A stretch of 64,000 nt of DNA from Rhynchonema sp. JSB1_4 (GCA_030248065.1 JASAMV010004039.1:1-64000), one strand, 5' to 3'. Positions 34,435 to 48,327 are shown, counted from the first letter of the stretch. Notes: generated from the sequence alone by a model not told the origin. Translations and numbers: made by a program.

Positions 34435-37400
34435 TCAAACCTGTCTAATAAACGCCCTCGGTTCGTACGCCGTCTTGTATGTGAGCGGTTCGACCTTGAC
34501 CTTTGCCGGTGGTGGCGGTGTCCGAATGACTGACGAGGCGGAGGTCCCTTCGATGCGATTGGAGGCGCACGGCTCGATCTCGTTGTCGGCCGTGTCCTCG
34601 CCGATGGCGGCCAATGCGAACGACGCCGTCGACGACTTGTTCCCGGTCATGCCACCACTCACTCCGGCACCGCCACCACCACCTCCGGCATTGGAACCTC
34701 CGACATCCTGTCCATCAGCACCACCGGCACGATTGCGTCTCCACCGTTTGGCCAGCGCGATGCCGGGCAACATACTCGCGAACGGGAACGTCATCGCCGC
34801 CATTCGACGCTGTCGTGTCATCAGACGATGCTGTCGCACACGCCAGTCGTGTTTGCTCGCGCCCGACACGACAATCGGCGGATACGACACGGTGGATGCG
34901 ACATTGTATTTGGTCAGTGGCGACACTGGCGGTGGCTGGTCGCCGTCAGTTACTGCCGATCGAGGTCCACCGAGTCGGGGAGTTCCGCTACCGTCGCCAC
35001 CGGAGTTGAGCCGCGATGCTGCAGGCCGGCCTGCAAAGAGCGCCAAGAATGTGGAGTGCGAATGGCATCTGTATGAAGCCTGGTCTTGCAAGGTGCTCTT
35101 GTATGGCAGCCACACCACGCTGGTGGCGGTTAGCCACCGACTGACGGCAATGTCAGTAACTTGCAGCCAACTACTGTACGAATGTGTGGTTCCTGCCTTG
35201 CTATATGTCGTATATGACGTGCGCAAACTTCTATACGCATGGTTGCGGGAAAGGCGGCACTGCACACGGGAGGAAGAACGGACATGGCAGACGAACGTTG
35301 GGGAAGACTGCAAATCTACACAGATCACGCTGTGATTGCACATCTATATCTTCTGGACGGGATAATCGATGTTTCACAGCACTCACTCATCTTCAACCTT
35401 CGAGTACTTAACTTACGACGCCTGGGAAAGCTCGGTCTATAGGTGAGCGGGCTGCCTGACGGGTGTGTGGCGAAGTACTCCGTGTCCCACGTGCGATTGT
35501 GCTGATGCTTCAAGCAATAAGACGTTCAAATATTGTGACCACCGTGAACAGAAAATTCGAACGTCTTTGGAACAAAAGGTCGAAGTGGGCACTGCAGTCC
35601 AACATAACAGTAAAAAAGGGTAACAGCAAACTCATTCCGCCGATCAGTGTGTGATCACTGAGCCAAATGAAGTCGGTAATGATTTGTTAATTCGCAATGT
35701 GCTATTCCCGAGCATGGCGTATTACCGACCCAGTTGCATTCACGCATGCTTACCTGTAATCTATGCAACCTCCGTTGAGTGAGCTGAAGTTGCACAAAAT
35801 ACATACACATGAATGATTATGAGTCATTAGCTGTTGGTGTGGGTTTATACATAGGTGCTGGTGCAACATGCTTGTGTCACTTGTCATGATGCATTGTGAG
35901 TGGGGCTGGTGAAATGATCAGTAGGTACACCCTTGCTTGCATGGTACACAGTGTCACAAGTAGGCCCTTACGTACTTTCGCCAGTATTCGTGGTTTGCGC
36001 TGGAACGCTAGAAACTAATTTTACTGTCTGTGTGATAGTCAAGTTTATTGGAAGACATCAGTTTGATGGAAACTGAGCGATGTCAATTCTGAGGGCATGT
36101 GGCGTTGGGTGTCAAACTACGCTTCTACAGACGTTCAGACAGATGAAACATCAACTGATGTCTCACGAGCGTGTGTGTTGCAAAAGCGGATGGCAGTCGC
36201 GGCCACCCGATTTTTAAAGATGTAGCCCGTTTTCTCATGGCCAACCAGCACGCACACATGCCCTCACATTTGACGTCACTCCAAGAATGAGTCGAAACAC
36301 CCACCGGCGCCTTTGAGTGTACCTCTGCAATCACGTCCGCCGCTCGTCGTCGTCTTGGCACCGGCGCTGACGTCACCGGGCTGTTCAAGAGACTCGCGCC
36401 GCTCGACGGGCACGTGGCAGTTGGCACCTGTTTGTATTAAGGGGTGATGTTTCACCCAACATTATGCGTTTGCGCAAATGTTGATGTTCTGCGCCAGCAT
36501 AAAACCGGCTCGCCAGAGTGGTCAGTGAGTGTAATCGCACTGACGATGACCTGGTACACCGGCCGTCTGTGAAGGTTGAAACAGCCGCACCAAAAAAACA
36601 ATTTGTATCACTGCACTGGTGGGATGCTCCGCACTTTCTGGCGCGCGCACCTGATTTGAGCGCGGCGACGCGGTGATCTGCTGCAGTTGTTGAACGGATC
36701 GAGCGCGTGTCGTCAGCAAGCGCGTCTCCGACATCGTCGTCCCACCAGACGTTGGTCGAACGGCGCCAAAGCATACACCATCTGCAACAGACAGGCTGGT
36801 CGTCGTGAACATGTTACCAATGGTCGAAGACATGATGCGCACGGCATTTTGGTGACGTGTGGTCACAAATAAGAATTGCCCACAACAGAAGCACAAATGT
36901 ATTCCAGTGGGTGAAATGAGCCACCTAACGTACACATGAACATAATGTGGAATCCATCAGCTCACGGCATAGTATACCTTTGGTGCCGTGTCAGGTGCAC
37001 ACAACAGGGGTACACGTGTGTGTGATTTAGTGAACTGCATGTGAACATGCATCAATCGTGCCAAAAAAATCGATTGCAATTGATAAAAAAATGTGATCAG
37101 TGGAAGCGTCAGTGCTCATGCTGTAGGAATCTGACACCTGTGCATGGTGCACTCCGTGAAACTACGATCAATGCTGTGGGTGCCACAAGCAATAAACCAC
37201 GACACAACATCAATACAGCGTAAAAACTGGGTGTTCACCAACTATCTTTCACAGCAGTCAGCGTGTGCACATCACTATTGTCGGTGCCATGCGTGTTGTT
37301 GTGTGTGCCGTGTCCATGTGTACGACGTCCAGGTGCATGCCTGGCACGAGCACGTGCAACATACCGTATGAGCACGGCTAGTGCGGCAAGCAACACCAGC

Positions 37401-37525
37401 GAGTACGCGGCATAGACCAGTAATTGGACGGAATGGACCAGTGTGGCCAGTTGGCCTTGTATTGCCTCGGTGTCCTTTTCGATGCTGTTCAACGTCGCAA
37501 ATAGTGTCGACTTGCGAATCGCCAT
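34435..37525 (-). CDS. Unrecognised single-pass membrane protein (4 exons, about 330 aa)
   Basis: Exons: 37525-37365, 36781-36651, 36427-36323, 35030-34435; phases 2, 1, 1 all match. Residues 1-30 are polar (MAIRKSTLFATLNS start). Residues about 33-53 form one strongly hydrophobic helix (YAAYSLVLLAALAVLI) followed by arginine, which suggests a cytosolic C-terminal part. The long remainder has basic clusters, a Gly/Ala run and short proline runs. The frame is open upstream to an ATG at 37696, so an N-terminal extension of 57 residues is possible. I do not recognise the family. The next gene on the same strand (39572-41912) has the same plan, so the two may be old paralogues. Confidence 0.6.
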
Positions 37526-39571
37526 TTTGCTGATGCCAACCACTTGTTGCTGTTGCTGATGTTGGAGTGCGGCGGAGACGACTCGCAGTGGTAAGGCGAT
37601 TAACGCGGCCGTGGTTGACGTTGGATTGGGGTGCACGTACCAGCGTTTATGGATGTCACATCTGACAAAGTGCTCCCGTGTGTGTGTGGCGTGCACGCAG
37701 CTGGGGAATATGGCGCGGTCAAAAAAGCAACAGCAGTTGATTTTTGCGGTCCTGGCGCCTTTCCGTTATTATTGATTACGACTGCCGTCGGATGACAAAT
37801 ATAGCAACTCGTCTATTATAGCAAAGCGAAAGGACCGCGTTTTGGCGCGCAACTTTTTTATCGCCACCACAAATAACAATAATCGTTTCGCACACGTCTG
37901 GGAGTTTACGGCTGGAAGCAAGAAAAGTTGGTATGCACGAATTTGGTTTTTGGTTTGCTTGCATAGCCGCTTGGCAACGTCAATTATGTTTTTGGCAGTC
38001 AGTTAAGTCTACAGAGACTAGGAAATACGAAATATTGTATGGCTCCGCCGTGACCACACTTGGTACCGTCCTGCTGTGTTTTGAATAGTTCTGCGCGCAC
38101 TTTTGACGGTTGCCGCAGCGATGCGGTGATAATGTAATGATAAGGACGTCATGTATGCGTGCATATAACACAGCTTGGATGGTGGTTGCACTCAAAGAGT
38201 GAGCCGAAGTCGCCTGCCCACCACCCAGATGGTGTGTGTATTGCATTGACTAGAGCATATTGTAAATGGTCAACTGGAGAATTGGCGGATGCACACGCAC
38301 TCACTCAACCATCATTGAACGGATACATAGATGTGGGATGTTGGACACCGTTTGTTGCCTGCTGGTCGAAGGAAACGTCCAGCGACTGTCGACGGCTAAG
38401 TAGCAAGTCGAAAAGCTTTGTCCAACCACACAAAGCTGACTTGTAATCTCCAAGAATCAAATTATACTTCACATTACGTGGGCTGTGTGCTGGCGCCCAG
38501 TACCGCGCGCGATTTTCGACCACAGCTGGCTGGCTGCTGTTTCCACTATGTATGCCCGAAACCGGACGGGAGTATGCGCGCGCAGGCATATAATGGATAT
38601 ATTCGCTTTGAGACACGCCTGTACTCTCTTATCTATTACCTCAAAATTGGGCACCACTTGACTATACGCACGTACACACTGGGGAGGCTTTTGTCAAGTT
38701 GGGCACGGTACTAAGGCGTAAACACTCATGGCGCTTTGCGCGTCCACCAAACAAGCTGGCCCCCGTTTTGAAGATGTTTCGTATTTGTGCGTGCGCTATC
38801 CTACTAATACTCCACAGGTCCCTAGCGAACGTATATCAGTGGAAATATGAAATAAATCACGCTGCCGCGCGCCGACTACCGACATCCAGCAGCCGCAGAG
38901 CCAGGCAGCCGAAAGTTTCAAAAAGTGCGTAATGACTCTGAAGTCTTGCCGGACCAACACACACAAAGGAGGTGGTCATGCGCGTAAGATGTAGAAACAA
39001 CGGTTGTATGGCTCACTCACGGAACTTGCTTGACAATAAATGTTATCTCGAGGTGAACACACACACATAAAATATCAAGATAAGAATGATTGGTTCGGCG
39101 CTTTAAAAACATGATTGTATACAAATGATCACACACGGTTAGCAGACGCCGAGAGAACACCCAATAAGATCATGAGAAATAGCGTAAAGGGGCGAACAAA
39201 AATCGTACATATGTTGCCTATCCTCTGTGGCAGGCTTGGCCTGCGTGCATGTGCGTGTTTACAAGAAACCGCGCACATGACGTATAGAAGGTACACTATA
39301 TGGAGGTATACATAGACATACAGTACATAGTGTGACCATATCAACGCTATGACAACGTAATTTGTGAATTATTCTGACAACGCACGCACAGAACGAGGAC
39401 ACGAGAACACACACGCAGAACATGATTATCATGGACAATCAAAATACATGACTTTGGACACGGGTAGCTATTGCGGTCAAAGACCAGACGAACGGTCTGC
39501 ACCCAAAAAAGCACCCCCTATGGTGAATCAAGTGCCATATGCTTATATTGGCATATACCTAGGTATACGTT
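37526..39571. other. Intergenic, two membrane-protein genes
   Basis: About 2 kb with only short frames that show no domain. CA/TG-rich patches occur. The first few hundred bases should hold the promoter of the gene at 34435-37525. Confidence 0.5.
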
Positions 39572-41912
39572 CTATCCTTCAATACTTCTCACGCCACCCG
39601 GTTCGGATGCAGCACCGTCCTGCGACTGAGCCGAACTGCTCAACGTCGGCGGTTCGGCCTTCTTCACGCGCGGTACCAACGGCTTATGTGTCGGACCGGG
39701 GAAATAGTCGGTGCCGGTCTTGGCGCCCGCCGGTTTGCCGGTCACACTCGTCGTGCTGGTGCTGCCAATGAATCGCTGCAGTTCCTCGCTGCCGGCCGAA
39801 TTCTGCATCATCACAGCGGCACTACTACGATTCGGGTGCTGTTTCGGCGTGTAGCCGCGGGTCTTCGTCGGTGCATTTGCGACTGTTCCGCTACTGATCG
39901 GTGCCAGCGGTGCGATTGAGTGGTTGCAACCGTCGAACGTGCCGGTACTGCTTTGGTTGGCACCGCCACCGACTGGTTTATTGGACGGAGACCGCCGGGC
40001 GCCCGCTGCTGCTGCTTGTTGCTGTTGGTCGCGATACTTGCTCGAACGACGATGACGACACACGCCGCCGCTGCAATTGGACACAATGTGATTTGCGGAC
40101 GAAAATTTGACTGTTTCTTGGGCACCGGTACCTGACTTATGTATGATACACGCTGCTGTAAGCTGACGAAAAAGCCACGGATGCAAGGGACACGGCTTTA
40201 CGCAACAGTTGCAGAACTTGATGAGTGATGCCTTATTCATGGACGGAACATCGCTGAACTGGTCGTGCAAAAAATCGGTCACCGTGACTTGTTCCAAGAA
40301 ACAGTGGCGCGCCACTGACCCATATAATGAGATTCAAGATCAAATGATGGCATGCATATACTGTATGTACTCTTGGCAGTATGGCATGTACTGTGCCGTA
40401 AGGCAGCTCTCTCTACTGCATCTTGTCATTCACAATGTTCTCTGGTTAAAAAAAACACTGAACATGGCCTATTTGGGGCCCTTGTTCGAACCCGACTGAA
40501 TCATATTTTGCGCGGTGTGTCAAGACTTGCTCTCTCTCCGCTTAATACGCTCGCCTGCGAAATCGAGTTTATCAGGAGACAGGCACAGTTTCTGGTCTTT
40601 CAACAGACTGATAACAATGGTATGTAGAAAGAAAGCCCACTTGCATCGACCATGAAAACCTGCAGGGTGAGAAAACAAAAATGGAAACCTTTTTTGATGA
40701 GCTTGGATCTCGGCCGCAAAGGATCCCTGATATACGTGTTGCACCTCGATTGGAAGCCTAAGCGGGTTGCTACCTTGTATTAGAATATCGTCCAGTAAAT
40801 TGTTTCGACTGATGAGAGGCTGACTGTTCCGTGAACAGCCTTAACTTCGCGCTTTCGTTTGCCGTTGCCTGCAATCGAAGGCGCGCCTAATTTGCTTTGA
40901 TGCAGCGTAGCACATTTGTCGAAATCAAGTAGCATATCGCGTTTGAGACTAAAAAAGTAAATCGCTCGGGCTGCCGATCGAGGTGCAACACGGTTCCCCT
41001 GCGGTCAAGATCCAAGCTGATGAAAAAAGGTTTCCATTTTTGTTGGCTCACCCTGCGTCCATATTTTTTGTGCAACTCTCGATACGCACGCACTCGCTGC
41101 AAGGTACGCAAATTTCTTCTGATGGCCAGCATGAAGCGGTTAGGTGTAGTCTTTCCTTATTATATTGGTCCAAACACCGACTCAACATGGGATCCAGTTG
41201 CTCCTAGCTAACGTCGAAATTGTGCGATTCACCTTGAAAACGCAAAGAAAGAGAAATCAGACGTCACAGGCCACGAAACAATGTTTCAGGCTTCCGGTGA
41301 CGTTGGCAGCGTGCATGTCAGGTGTGATTTCTCTTTCTTTGCATTTTCAAGGAGAGTCGTGGATTTTCGACCTCAGCTAGGAGTTGGCTTACAACGTTGA
41401 AACGCCCCAAAAAAAAAAAATCGGCAATCCGCCAGCTCTGGCCTACCGCCGGGCGCGCAACTGGCCATTAAATTCGACCTCAGCTAGGAGTTGGCTTACA
41501 ACGTTGAAACGGCCTCGCATAAAAAGGAAATACTATACATTATGTTTCATCGTCGGTATGTTTCCAAGTGTCGCATGAAAAAATGTTTCATTCGCTATGT
41601 AGCCATATCTATTCACCAAAATATGCAATTGTAAATCAAAACAGCGTAATCGAGAAGTCGACCGAACAGTAAAAAAATGAAAACCGAACCTAACCCGACC
41701 AATATGGCCATGGTACACACAGCGAACCAGAACTGTTGACAAATCATCAACCAAAACAGATTCGTTTCCAAGTGCAGTATGTGCTGTCGTATTTGCGCCA
41801 CATCCTCGGTGGTGTTGAACAATCGAAGCACCAGTTGAGGCAAGATGACAACGGTGCCGGGCTCGTTGGCTTGTTGGTTGGGCATCATTGCCACTTGCGG
41901 CAGAAAACACAT
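39572..41912 (-). CDS. Unrecognised membrane protein with long Ser/Gly-rich tail (2 exons, about 264 aa)
   Basis: Exons 41912-41617 and 40070-39572, donor GTGAAT, acceptor ATTGCAG, phase 2 joined to 1. Residues about 60-98 are hydrophobic (WFAVCTMAILVGLGSVFIFL, then a second weaker stretch), giving one or two membrane helices. A short polar N-terminal part precedes them. The C-terminal 165 residues are basic and Ser/Gly/Ala/Thr-rich with RGYTPKQHPNR and FPGPTHKPLVPRVKK. The 1546-bp intron holds foldback repeats. No family recognised. Possibly related to the gene at 34435-37525 by layout only; sequence similarity is too weak to assert by eye. Confidence 0.6.
40655..41070. repeat. Inverted repeat in intron of the membrane-protein gene
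   Basis: The arms at about 40655-40752 and 40973-41070 share GGTGAGAAAACAAAAATGGA-type sequence, GATCCA/TGGATC and GGTGCAACACG/CGTGTTGCACC blocks. It is a foldback with a spacer of about 220 bp. Confidence 0.7.
41213..41513. repeat. Foldback plus 35-bp direct duplication
   Basis: GCAAAGAAAGAGAAATC (left) and GATTTCTCTTTCTTTGC (right) form arms around ATGTTTC at about 41282. The right edge CGACCTCAGCTAGGAGTTGG...GTTGAAACG is present twice in direct orientation (about 41368-41403 and 41476-41511), separated by an A-rich spacer. Confidence 0.75.
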
Positions 41913-42595
41913 CGCCGCCTGCCTTCACTTCACGCGGCACAATGACTGGTGGGACAGTCTTACACTCGCGACTGGGGACACCTTTTGAAGCGAGAAAAAG
42001 TTCAAGTGACACGACACGATGAAATGCGAGAGAAGATGATCGCCGATAAAAACAGGAAACAAACGCTTTCGGGTGACCGCGCAAGATAAATGGCCGGTCG
42101 AATGAGGGTGGTAACTACACATGCATAAATTATTATGTGCGTCACACGCACGAGACCGGTTGGCTATAATCGGCTTGTTTGTGCACCAACAGTTTGTTTC
42201 ATGTGCTGCTGCAGCAGTCATTTTCGGTACGTTTCAGCCTCGCGCCATTAAATTCAGTTTATGGTGCTGCAGACACCTGTCCCTGTATTACAAGTGCTAA
42301 AGTAAAACTTGAGGTCACGGATAGTAACCCGCCGTGCTTTGGATGCAAAATATGCGTGCTCGCTTGCGCCCCCCGTTCTGTGTGGTATGAACCGAGATCG
42401 AGCTGACCGCTTTTTGGTTCGGATCTGCTCAATAATTCGTGCCGTTATTATTTCTCAAGAGTGAAAAGGTGGGCGGAATCGCGATATCTTTGCACTTGAC
42501 TTATTCATATCATGAGAATACAGACAATTTCACAGGGGATACGAAACGAAAGGCAGGGAAAGGCGGGAAAGCCGCACCAAAACCAAAGAAAAACA

Positions 42596-42718
42596 TTCCA
42601 CGTTAATAACAGGCAATGTTTCACGTTTACACCGAGCTACGCCGACCGAGCTTTCGACCGAACTTTACACCGACCTTTACGCCCAACTGACCTTTACACC
42701 GTTTCGAAAATTCCACCC
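42596..42718. repeat. Solo foldback arm related to array FB-A
   Basis: Contains AACATTCCACGTTAATAACA, then blocks CGAGCTTTCGACCGAAC and CCTTTACACCGTTTCGAAAA as in the inner FB-A of the array. Only about half of the element is present. It shows that the array element occurs elsewhere in the genome. Confidence 0.85.
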
Positions 42719-42840
42719 ACAGACCTACAATTGGATATCTCGCTATCTAGCTGTCTTTCTTTCACAACAATGCAGTGAACAGACAACAAGAGTCGGCACT
42801 GAACAACACATTTCGCCCAAAAAGTCACAAAAACATTCAT

Positions 42841-45800
42841 CTACATGCCAACAGGCGGCGGAGTGTCCGATGTCCAGAGTTTGAACGTCCGATCGTAGCC
42901 ACTGCTGGCCAGCCATTTCCCATTCGGTGACACATGCGCGCACATCACCTTGCTGTCGTGGCCGGACAGCACTTTCAGTGGTTGCCAGCCGGGATGTGTC
43001 CACAGCTGAAAGGATCTGATCTTTTGTCAAATGTTTTTGACACTGCTGAATTGGGTTTTTTTCGCTAATAGTGGCTAATTGGGCTACTAAAAATTCTGAA
43101 TGAGCCACAAGAATTTGGCAAATGAGCCATCAGCGAGCCACTATAATTTCAGGAACCAGTACTTAGGTAAGAACGAGCCACTAAATTTTTGGAAAATGAG
43201 CCACCTATGGGGCCCTGGACCCCTTTGAAAAAACCCTGCTGCTGAGGCTGAGTGGTTCGGCACCATGACTTGGTCACCACGTTCCCACACATCAGCCAAA
43301 CAGCAGTTCGACAACAAACCATCACTCAACACACAAACCTTGACAGTATTATCATACGAGCACGTGACCAAGTACTGCCCGGTGAACGCGTCAAACACCA
43401 CCCGGCTGACCAAACTGTGATGCGCGGGTATGGTGTAGACCGACCGGCGTTGCCGGATGTCCCACAGCTTGCACGTATTGTCCGCGCTGCCTGTTGCGAT
43501 CTGGTAGCTGAAAATGGGATCGTATTCGTACTGTGATCAAATATTCGAATCGTGGGCGGGCAGAGAAACTGTAAGGAGGTCGCCCGGAAAGTCTAATGCA
43601 GACAAAAATCTCCATTTTTACGATGACGATAATGAAGCCACAGGTAATTCAACCAAAAGCATGATCGATACCAAACTCTGTGATCGGGCCAACCTCGGCT
43701 TCGATTTTATCAAGATAATTTCATACGACGCAGACAAAAGCCACGAAATGTTGGCAACAAAACCGGCAAACAGTAAGTGGATTTATAATTGCGCAGAAAA
43801 GTCAAAAAATAAACAACCGAAACGCACCCATTCGGCGAGCAGCACACGGACAACACTTCCTTCTGATGTCCCTCCATGAACATGATGCATCGACCGGTGC
43901 GCAGATCCCACACTCGACCGTAACCGTCCATGCCGCTGAAAGTAATTTTTCTTCATTTTTGGCCTTGGTTTTGATTTGCGTGGACCAATGAAGCTAGTCT
44001 GCCTGCTCAACGCCCTGTCAACATCTGCACATGAGGAATTGGTGGTATCGGAGAGGTATACGAAAATACTTCGTTTGTGAGCCCAAGGTTAATGAGATGG
44101 TAAATTAGGATTTATAATTGATCGATATGTACAACGGCCAGCAATGAGTCAGCAGTAGCGTCTAATCCTTCCCCCTGTAAGCAGACTTGCTAAACGCTAA
44201 GGCAATGAATCTCAAAAAATCTTAAATACAAAGCGCCAATCGATGAAGACAAATCACACCCAATCACCAAAACTTCGATACCAAATGATACGAAAATCAA
44301 ATTTTAAGAATCGAAATTCCTCCACTCACCCCGTCACGGCCAACGATCCATCGCCCTGAAAGTCGATGTCAAACACGGCGCGACTGTGTCCTTCCTGGAA
44401 GAGCACCTCCTCATTCGCTTCTAGATCGAACAGTCGCCATGAATTATCATGACAGCAGGTGGCCAGGAAACGACCCGATGGATGAAAGGACAGACGCGAC
44501 ACACGCGCTGGGTGACCCTCTAGCTCACTGAGGGGCTCATCACTGAAAAATCGATAAATGGACATTAGCTTGCATTTCATTTTGCCAAAAAGAACGATGT
44601 TTCTACTTTTTTCGAAGATGTAACTCAGCAGCACAAACAGCCTAAAAAACCTGAAGCACGATTTCGGAAGGAAAAATACTTTTTCAGCAGTCAATCACAA
44701 TATGGCAAGACTAATCAGATAGTTGATGCTTCAGAGCCAAATCACTTGAGGCAATGACACCGAGGGTACACCGAAACAGCCGGGCAAATGTCAGTTCTCC
44801 GAACTCTAGCCTGAAGCTTTCAATCACTCACGCAACAAGCAGCCCGAACAATAAAACAAAAACCACAACTGACGCTTCCAACGTCCACAAGAACACGGTT
44901 CCGTCGTGCGCGCACGATGCGAGATTCACCAAACCGGGGTCAATCGATTTGCCACTTTGCGGATGGAATTTGATGCAGGCCGCGTTGGTGGTGTGACCGC
45001 GGAAGGATCGGATTGGACGACACTCTGGCACCGACCAAAGACGGCACAGACCACTCCTGCAACACATTTGATTGTATGGAGTTTCTTTGCAGCATTGTGT
45101 GGCTGAACGATAACTTCATTCATCCCTCTCTCTCTCTCTTTTCCACACGCTCGTTCGTATGCAAACAACAAAATTTTAATCTGCCCCAAAATGTTTCGTG
45201 GCCAACAGAACAGCAGAGAGGAGAACGAACAAAAACTTCGCTTCTACCAACGGGGAAAAATAACACATGTTCAAAAAAACTGACAAGAAGCCAGTTCGCT
45301 GGATTTCGAGAAGCATCCTGTTGTACCCATAAAATATATTTTGCAAGTTTGAGTTGGGAATCTGCCGGACGCTATCACAATCACACAGTTTAATCAGCAT
45401 TTGATATCAAATTTAGGTGCATTTAGAGTTTTTTATGCGTTTAGGTGCAACGTGTGCAAATTACACCTGACCTTCAAAACAAAATTTTAGATGTCAGTTT
45501 GTGTCCAAATATCTACCAAAATTGAGCATACATAGAGAACAACCAACAATAATTCAAACAACACACCAGGACGCAGTCGCAATCGCGTCCGAATTCGGGC
45601 TGAATTCACAGAATGCAATTGGTCGATTGTCGCCAATCTGACTGCCATATGGTGCCAACGCCCTGACATGTTTGTGCGCCTCCTGCAGCCTCACTGCTCG
45701 TTCGGTTGTGTTCTCGCGCTGTTGACGTGCCCTGGCCAGACGGTCGCGCGCTCTGCGACAAAAATAAGTAATTATAATTGCATACCCAGAGTTTTCTCAA

Positions 45801-48207
45801 TAAATTTTTTCCAAACAAGTCAATCACGTCTATTGCATTTTTTGTTGAACGCAACGTGACGTGAAATGAGTGAGCCGTGTAAAGTAAGGAGGACACAGGC
45901 GCGTTGCACTGGGGCTCGCAACCGCAACGGTTTTTGGAAATTTTAGTTCAAACATATCCGTTGGGAGACTTTTGGCAGCAAAATTTGTCTAGCGCAAAAG
46001 CATTTCATTCGGCACGGGCGAACAACTTCAGAGACGAATCAGTGATGTTACTGACCGCCCACATAAGCATTCATTCAGAAACATTTCCTTGCATCATGTA
46101 CCTAAAAGGCAATCTACGCCAACACGAGCCCGATTTCGGAGGTGGTGTGCTCACAAAACGAATAGAAAGAGAAAATCCTCATCAACCAACGTTCATTCTA
46201 CAACGTGTAACATCTGCCAAATCAGCAGCCACGTATGAATGTTTCACTACTCTTCCACATCCAAAATCGGGCTCGAGTTGGCGTAGTGTTAATATACATT
46301 GTTGCGGTCAAACCTTTCAAGAAGAGTTCTTCTCAGCGCCGACCTCATGTAGTTCACGTGCAACATAAATTTCTAACGCTAACATTGCATTTCGAAACAA
46401 AACCGCACCACACCTGATTTACACAGGTCAAACTTTTTCTGACCAAATCTGTGTGCAAGGCAAGGCATCCTTTCCGCTTTATCTTCATAACGACAAAGTA
46501 AAACAATCCATGTGTGTGTAAAGCAGCGAAAGAGCATTTACCGTGGCAGACTGTATTTTGCGATGAACAGTCGCGCCTCGCGCAGCGAATTCGGACCTTG
46601 ATGGTACCAGGTGTGGTCTTCGAGCTTGTGCGGCGTTTGCTTCACTTCCTCCTTATGCAGAATCTGCAAAATTATGACAGGTATTCATTCCAGTTTCATG
46701 CGGCAGGTGCCACTGGAAAATTTTTCCAGAAAGATCAGTCAAAGGCTGAAATACCTGATGAGCTTCTTCTTCGTCCATCGTCGACAGAATGTTTCGCAAA
46801 CGCTCGCGACGATCCGGCTTGTCTTCGCTGAATAAACCTGCGATTTTTTGATCGAATATTTTAGTGTTTCGTTGCGTTTTGACACCACACAGTTAGGAAG
46901 TCTTCGCATTTTGCTGTACGCGACCGTGTTACTCGGAGTGCATTGAATGCTGGGCGCATGTTTACATTGAGCCCCACTTCGCTGACGCTCATAACGACAG
47001 AACACAAAATTGCACGGAATTTAAAATTCACACGCTGGCCGAAAAGCAGAGAAAAATCGGAACAATGAAGAAAAAGGCAAAGATACACAAAAATTTGACA
47101 AACATCATCACTCACAAATGGGCTGTCCCAAATGTCGCAACATGAGTTTCACCTCCAGTTCATCAGTGGGCAGTGTCAACTGTCGGGCGCGACGGCGTCG
47201 CTCGAAGTCGGCCAGCATCGCCTCCCTCGTGTGATCGACGATCTTGTCCAGCGCAAAGTACTCTGCAAAAATACAAGATTTCTCGCATTTGTTGTTGCAG
47301 AATTCGCTGTTCTCGTCGTCTCTTCAGGTCAACAAATGCAACAGAATCTTTGTTTCTTCAGCATTAAAATATGAAATGTCGTCCCCAAAACACGACTTGG
47401 AATTCGGATCACATAGGTGCCCATATCGCTCGCCACTTTCGAAACGAAAAGTCTGATGCCCGATAGCTCCGAAACCGCTAACAATAACAAGCAATTGGAA
47501 ACAACAACGTGGTGACCAACAAAAAAACCCAAATATCTGTCAACCAACCGTTCGAGACATTGATATTCCCCTCGTCCTCGTCATCTTTATCATCCCTAGC
47601 GCCCTTTGGCCCGCTGCTAGCAATCTGAATTATTGATTAAGTGACTTTATTCCCCAAAGATGATGGATGGGAAAATAATGATAATACAGTCAAAAGTAGG
47701 GACGGGAATCTGGGGGTTCCGCACACCACAGTTTTGAAAACACACGCACCCAAAAAATTGCACCTTTTTGACCTTTTTTTACAAAAAAACACCTTTTTTC
47801 ACCTTTTTGGCCGACCAAAAAACATCCTTTCAAACCCCTTTTTACGGGTTTTTGGGGGTATTTCTGGGAACAATTTTTCAGATTCGGATCAGTGAATTAA
47901 TAGAGGCCCCCCGTAATAGTGCCCCCCAAAATGGGGGCAGTGAACTAATAGAGCCCCCTTCTATTTAGGTTTTTACAGCACAACATTTTGCATAGAGCAA
48001 CGAAATTTTTGAATTTTGAAAAAAGCACAATAATAAATAAGTATATCCACGAACCTGCATCATTCGCTGCATCGCGCGCTGTTCGGCAATGCTGCCAACT
48101 TTGATCGGCTGTTTCTTGACCTTCGGCTTCGACGGGCCGGATGAATCGAAATCGTCGTCGATCGGAGGTGGGGGCATCGGGGGCATGTGCGGATGTGGGA
48201 ACATCAT
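42841..48207 (-). CDS. prpf4: U4/U6 snRNP protein Prp4 (11 exons, about 534 aa)
   Basis: Exons: 48207-48055, 47624-47549, 47262-47116, 46837-46755, 46663-46542, 45752-45567, 45056-44874, 44542-44330, 43935-43828, 43507-43339, 43005-42841; all phases match. The N-terminal part has GNINVS, a PRP4/SFM motif region ([10 protein letters not shown]...LRHLGQPI, then [11 protein letters not shown]) and WYHEGPNSL-like [14 protein letters not shown], as in human PRPF4 (522 aa). Seven WD40 repeats follow, including [46 protein letters not shown], and [10 protein letters not shown] at the end. Prp4 binds Prp3 and the U4/U6 snRNA duplex in the tri-snRNP and is needed for spliceosome assembly in the nucleus. 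Identification is secure. One intron starts GTTGGT. A foldback copy lies in the intron 45753-46541. Confidence 0.96.
46110..46292. repeat. Foldback family CGCCAACACGAGCCC, copy 3
   Basis: Arms AGGCAATCTACGCCAACACG and GGCTCGAGTTGGCGTAG. The inside matches copy 2 closely (GAATAGAAAGAGAAAAT, GCAGCCACGTATGAATG). It lies in a PRPF4 intron. Confidence 0.85.
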
Positions 48208-48327
48208 GGTGATCGATTGGATTGATTACGGCGGTTAGGTACCGACTGGTTCGGGAAACAACGATAACAACAGCTGCTCGTACGATGACTGATGATGGAA
48301 CCTGAAATGAACGAAAGAGTTACTTAC

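Noticed and set aside
34334..35335. 333-aa open frame on the + strand
   Set aside because: It mirrors the last exon of the - strand membrane-protein gene, whose splice phases fit four exons. The + frame has no domain and no supporting splice sites.
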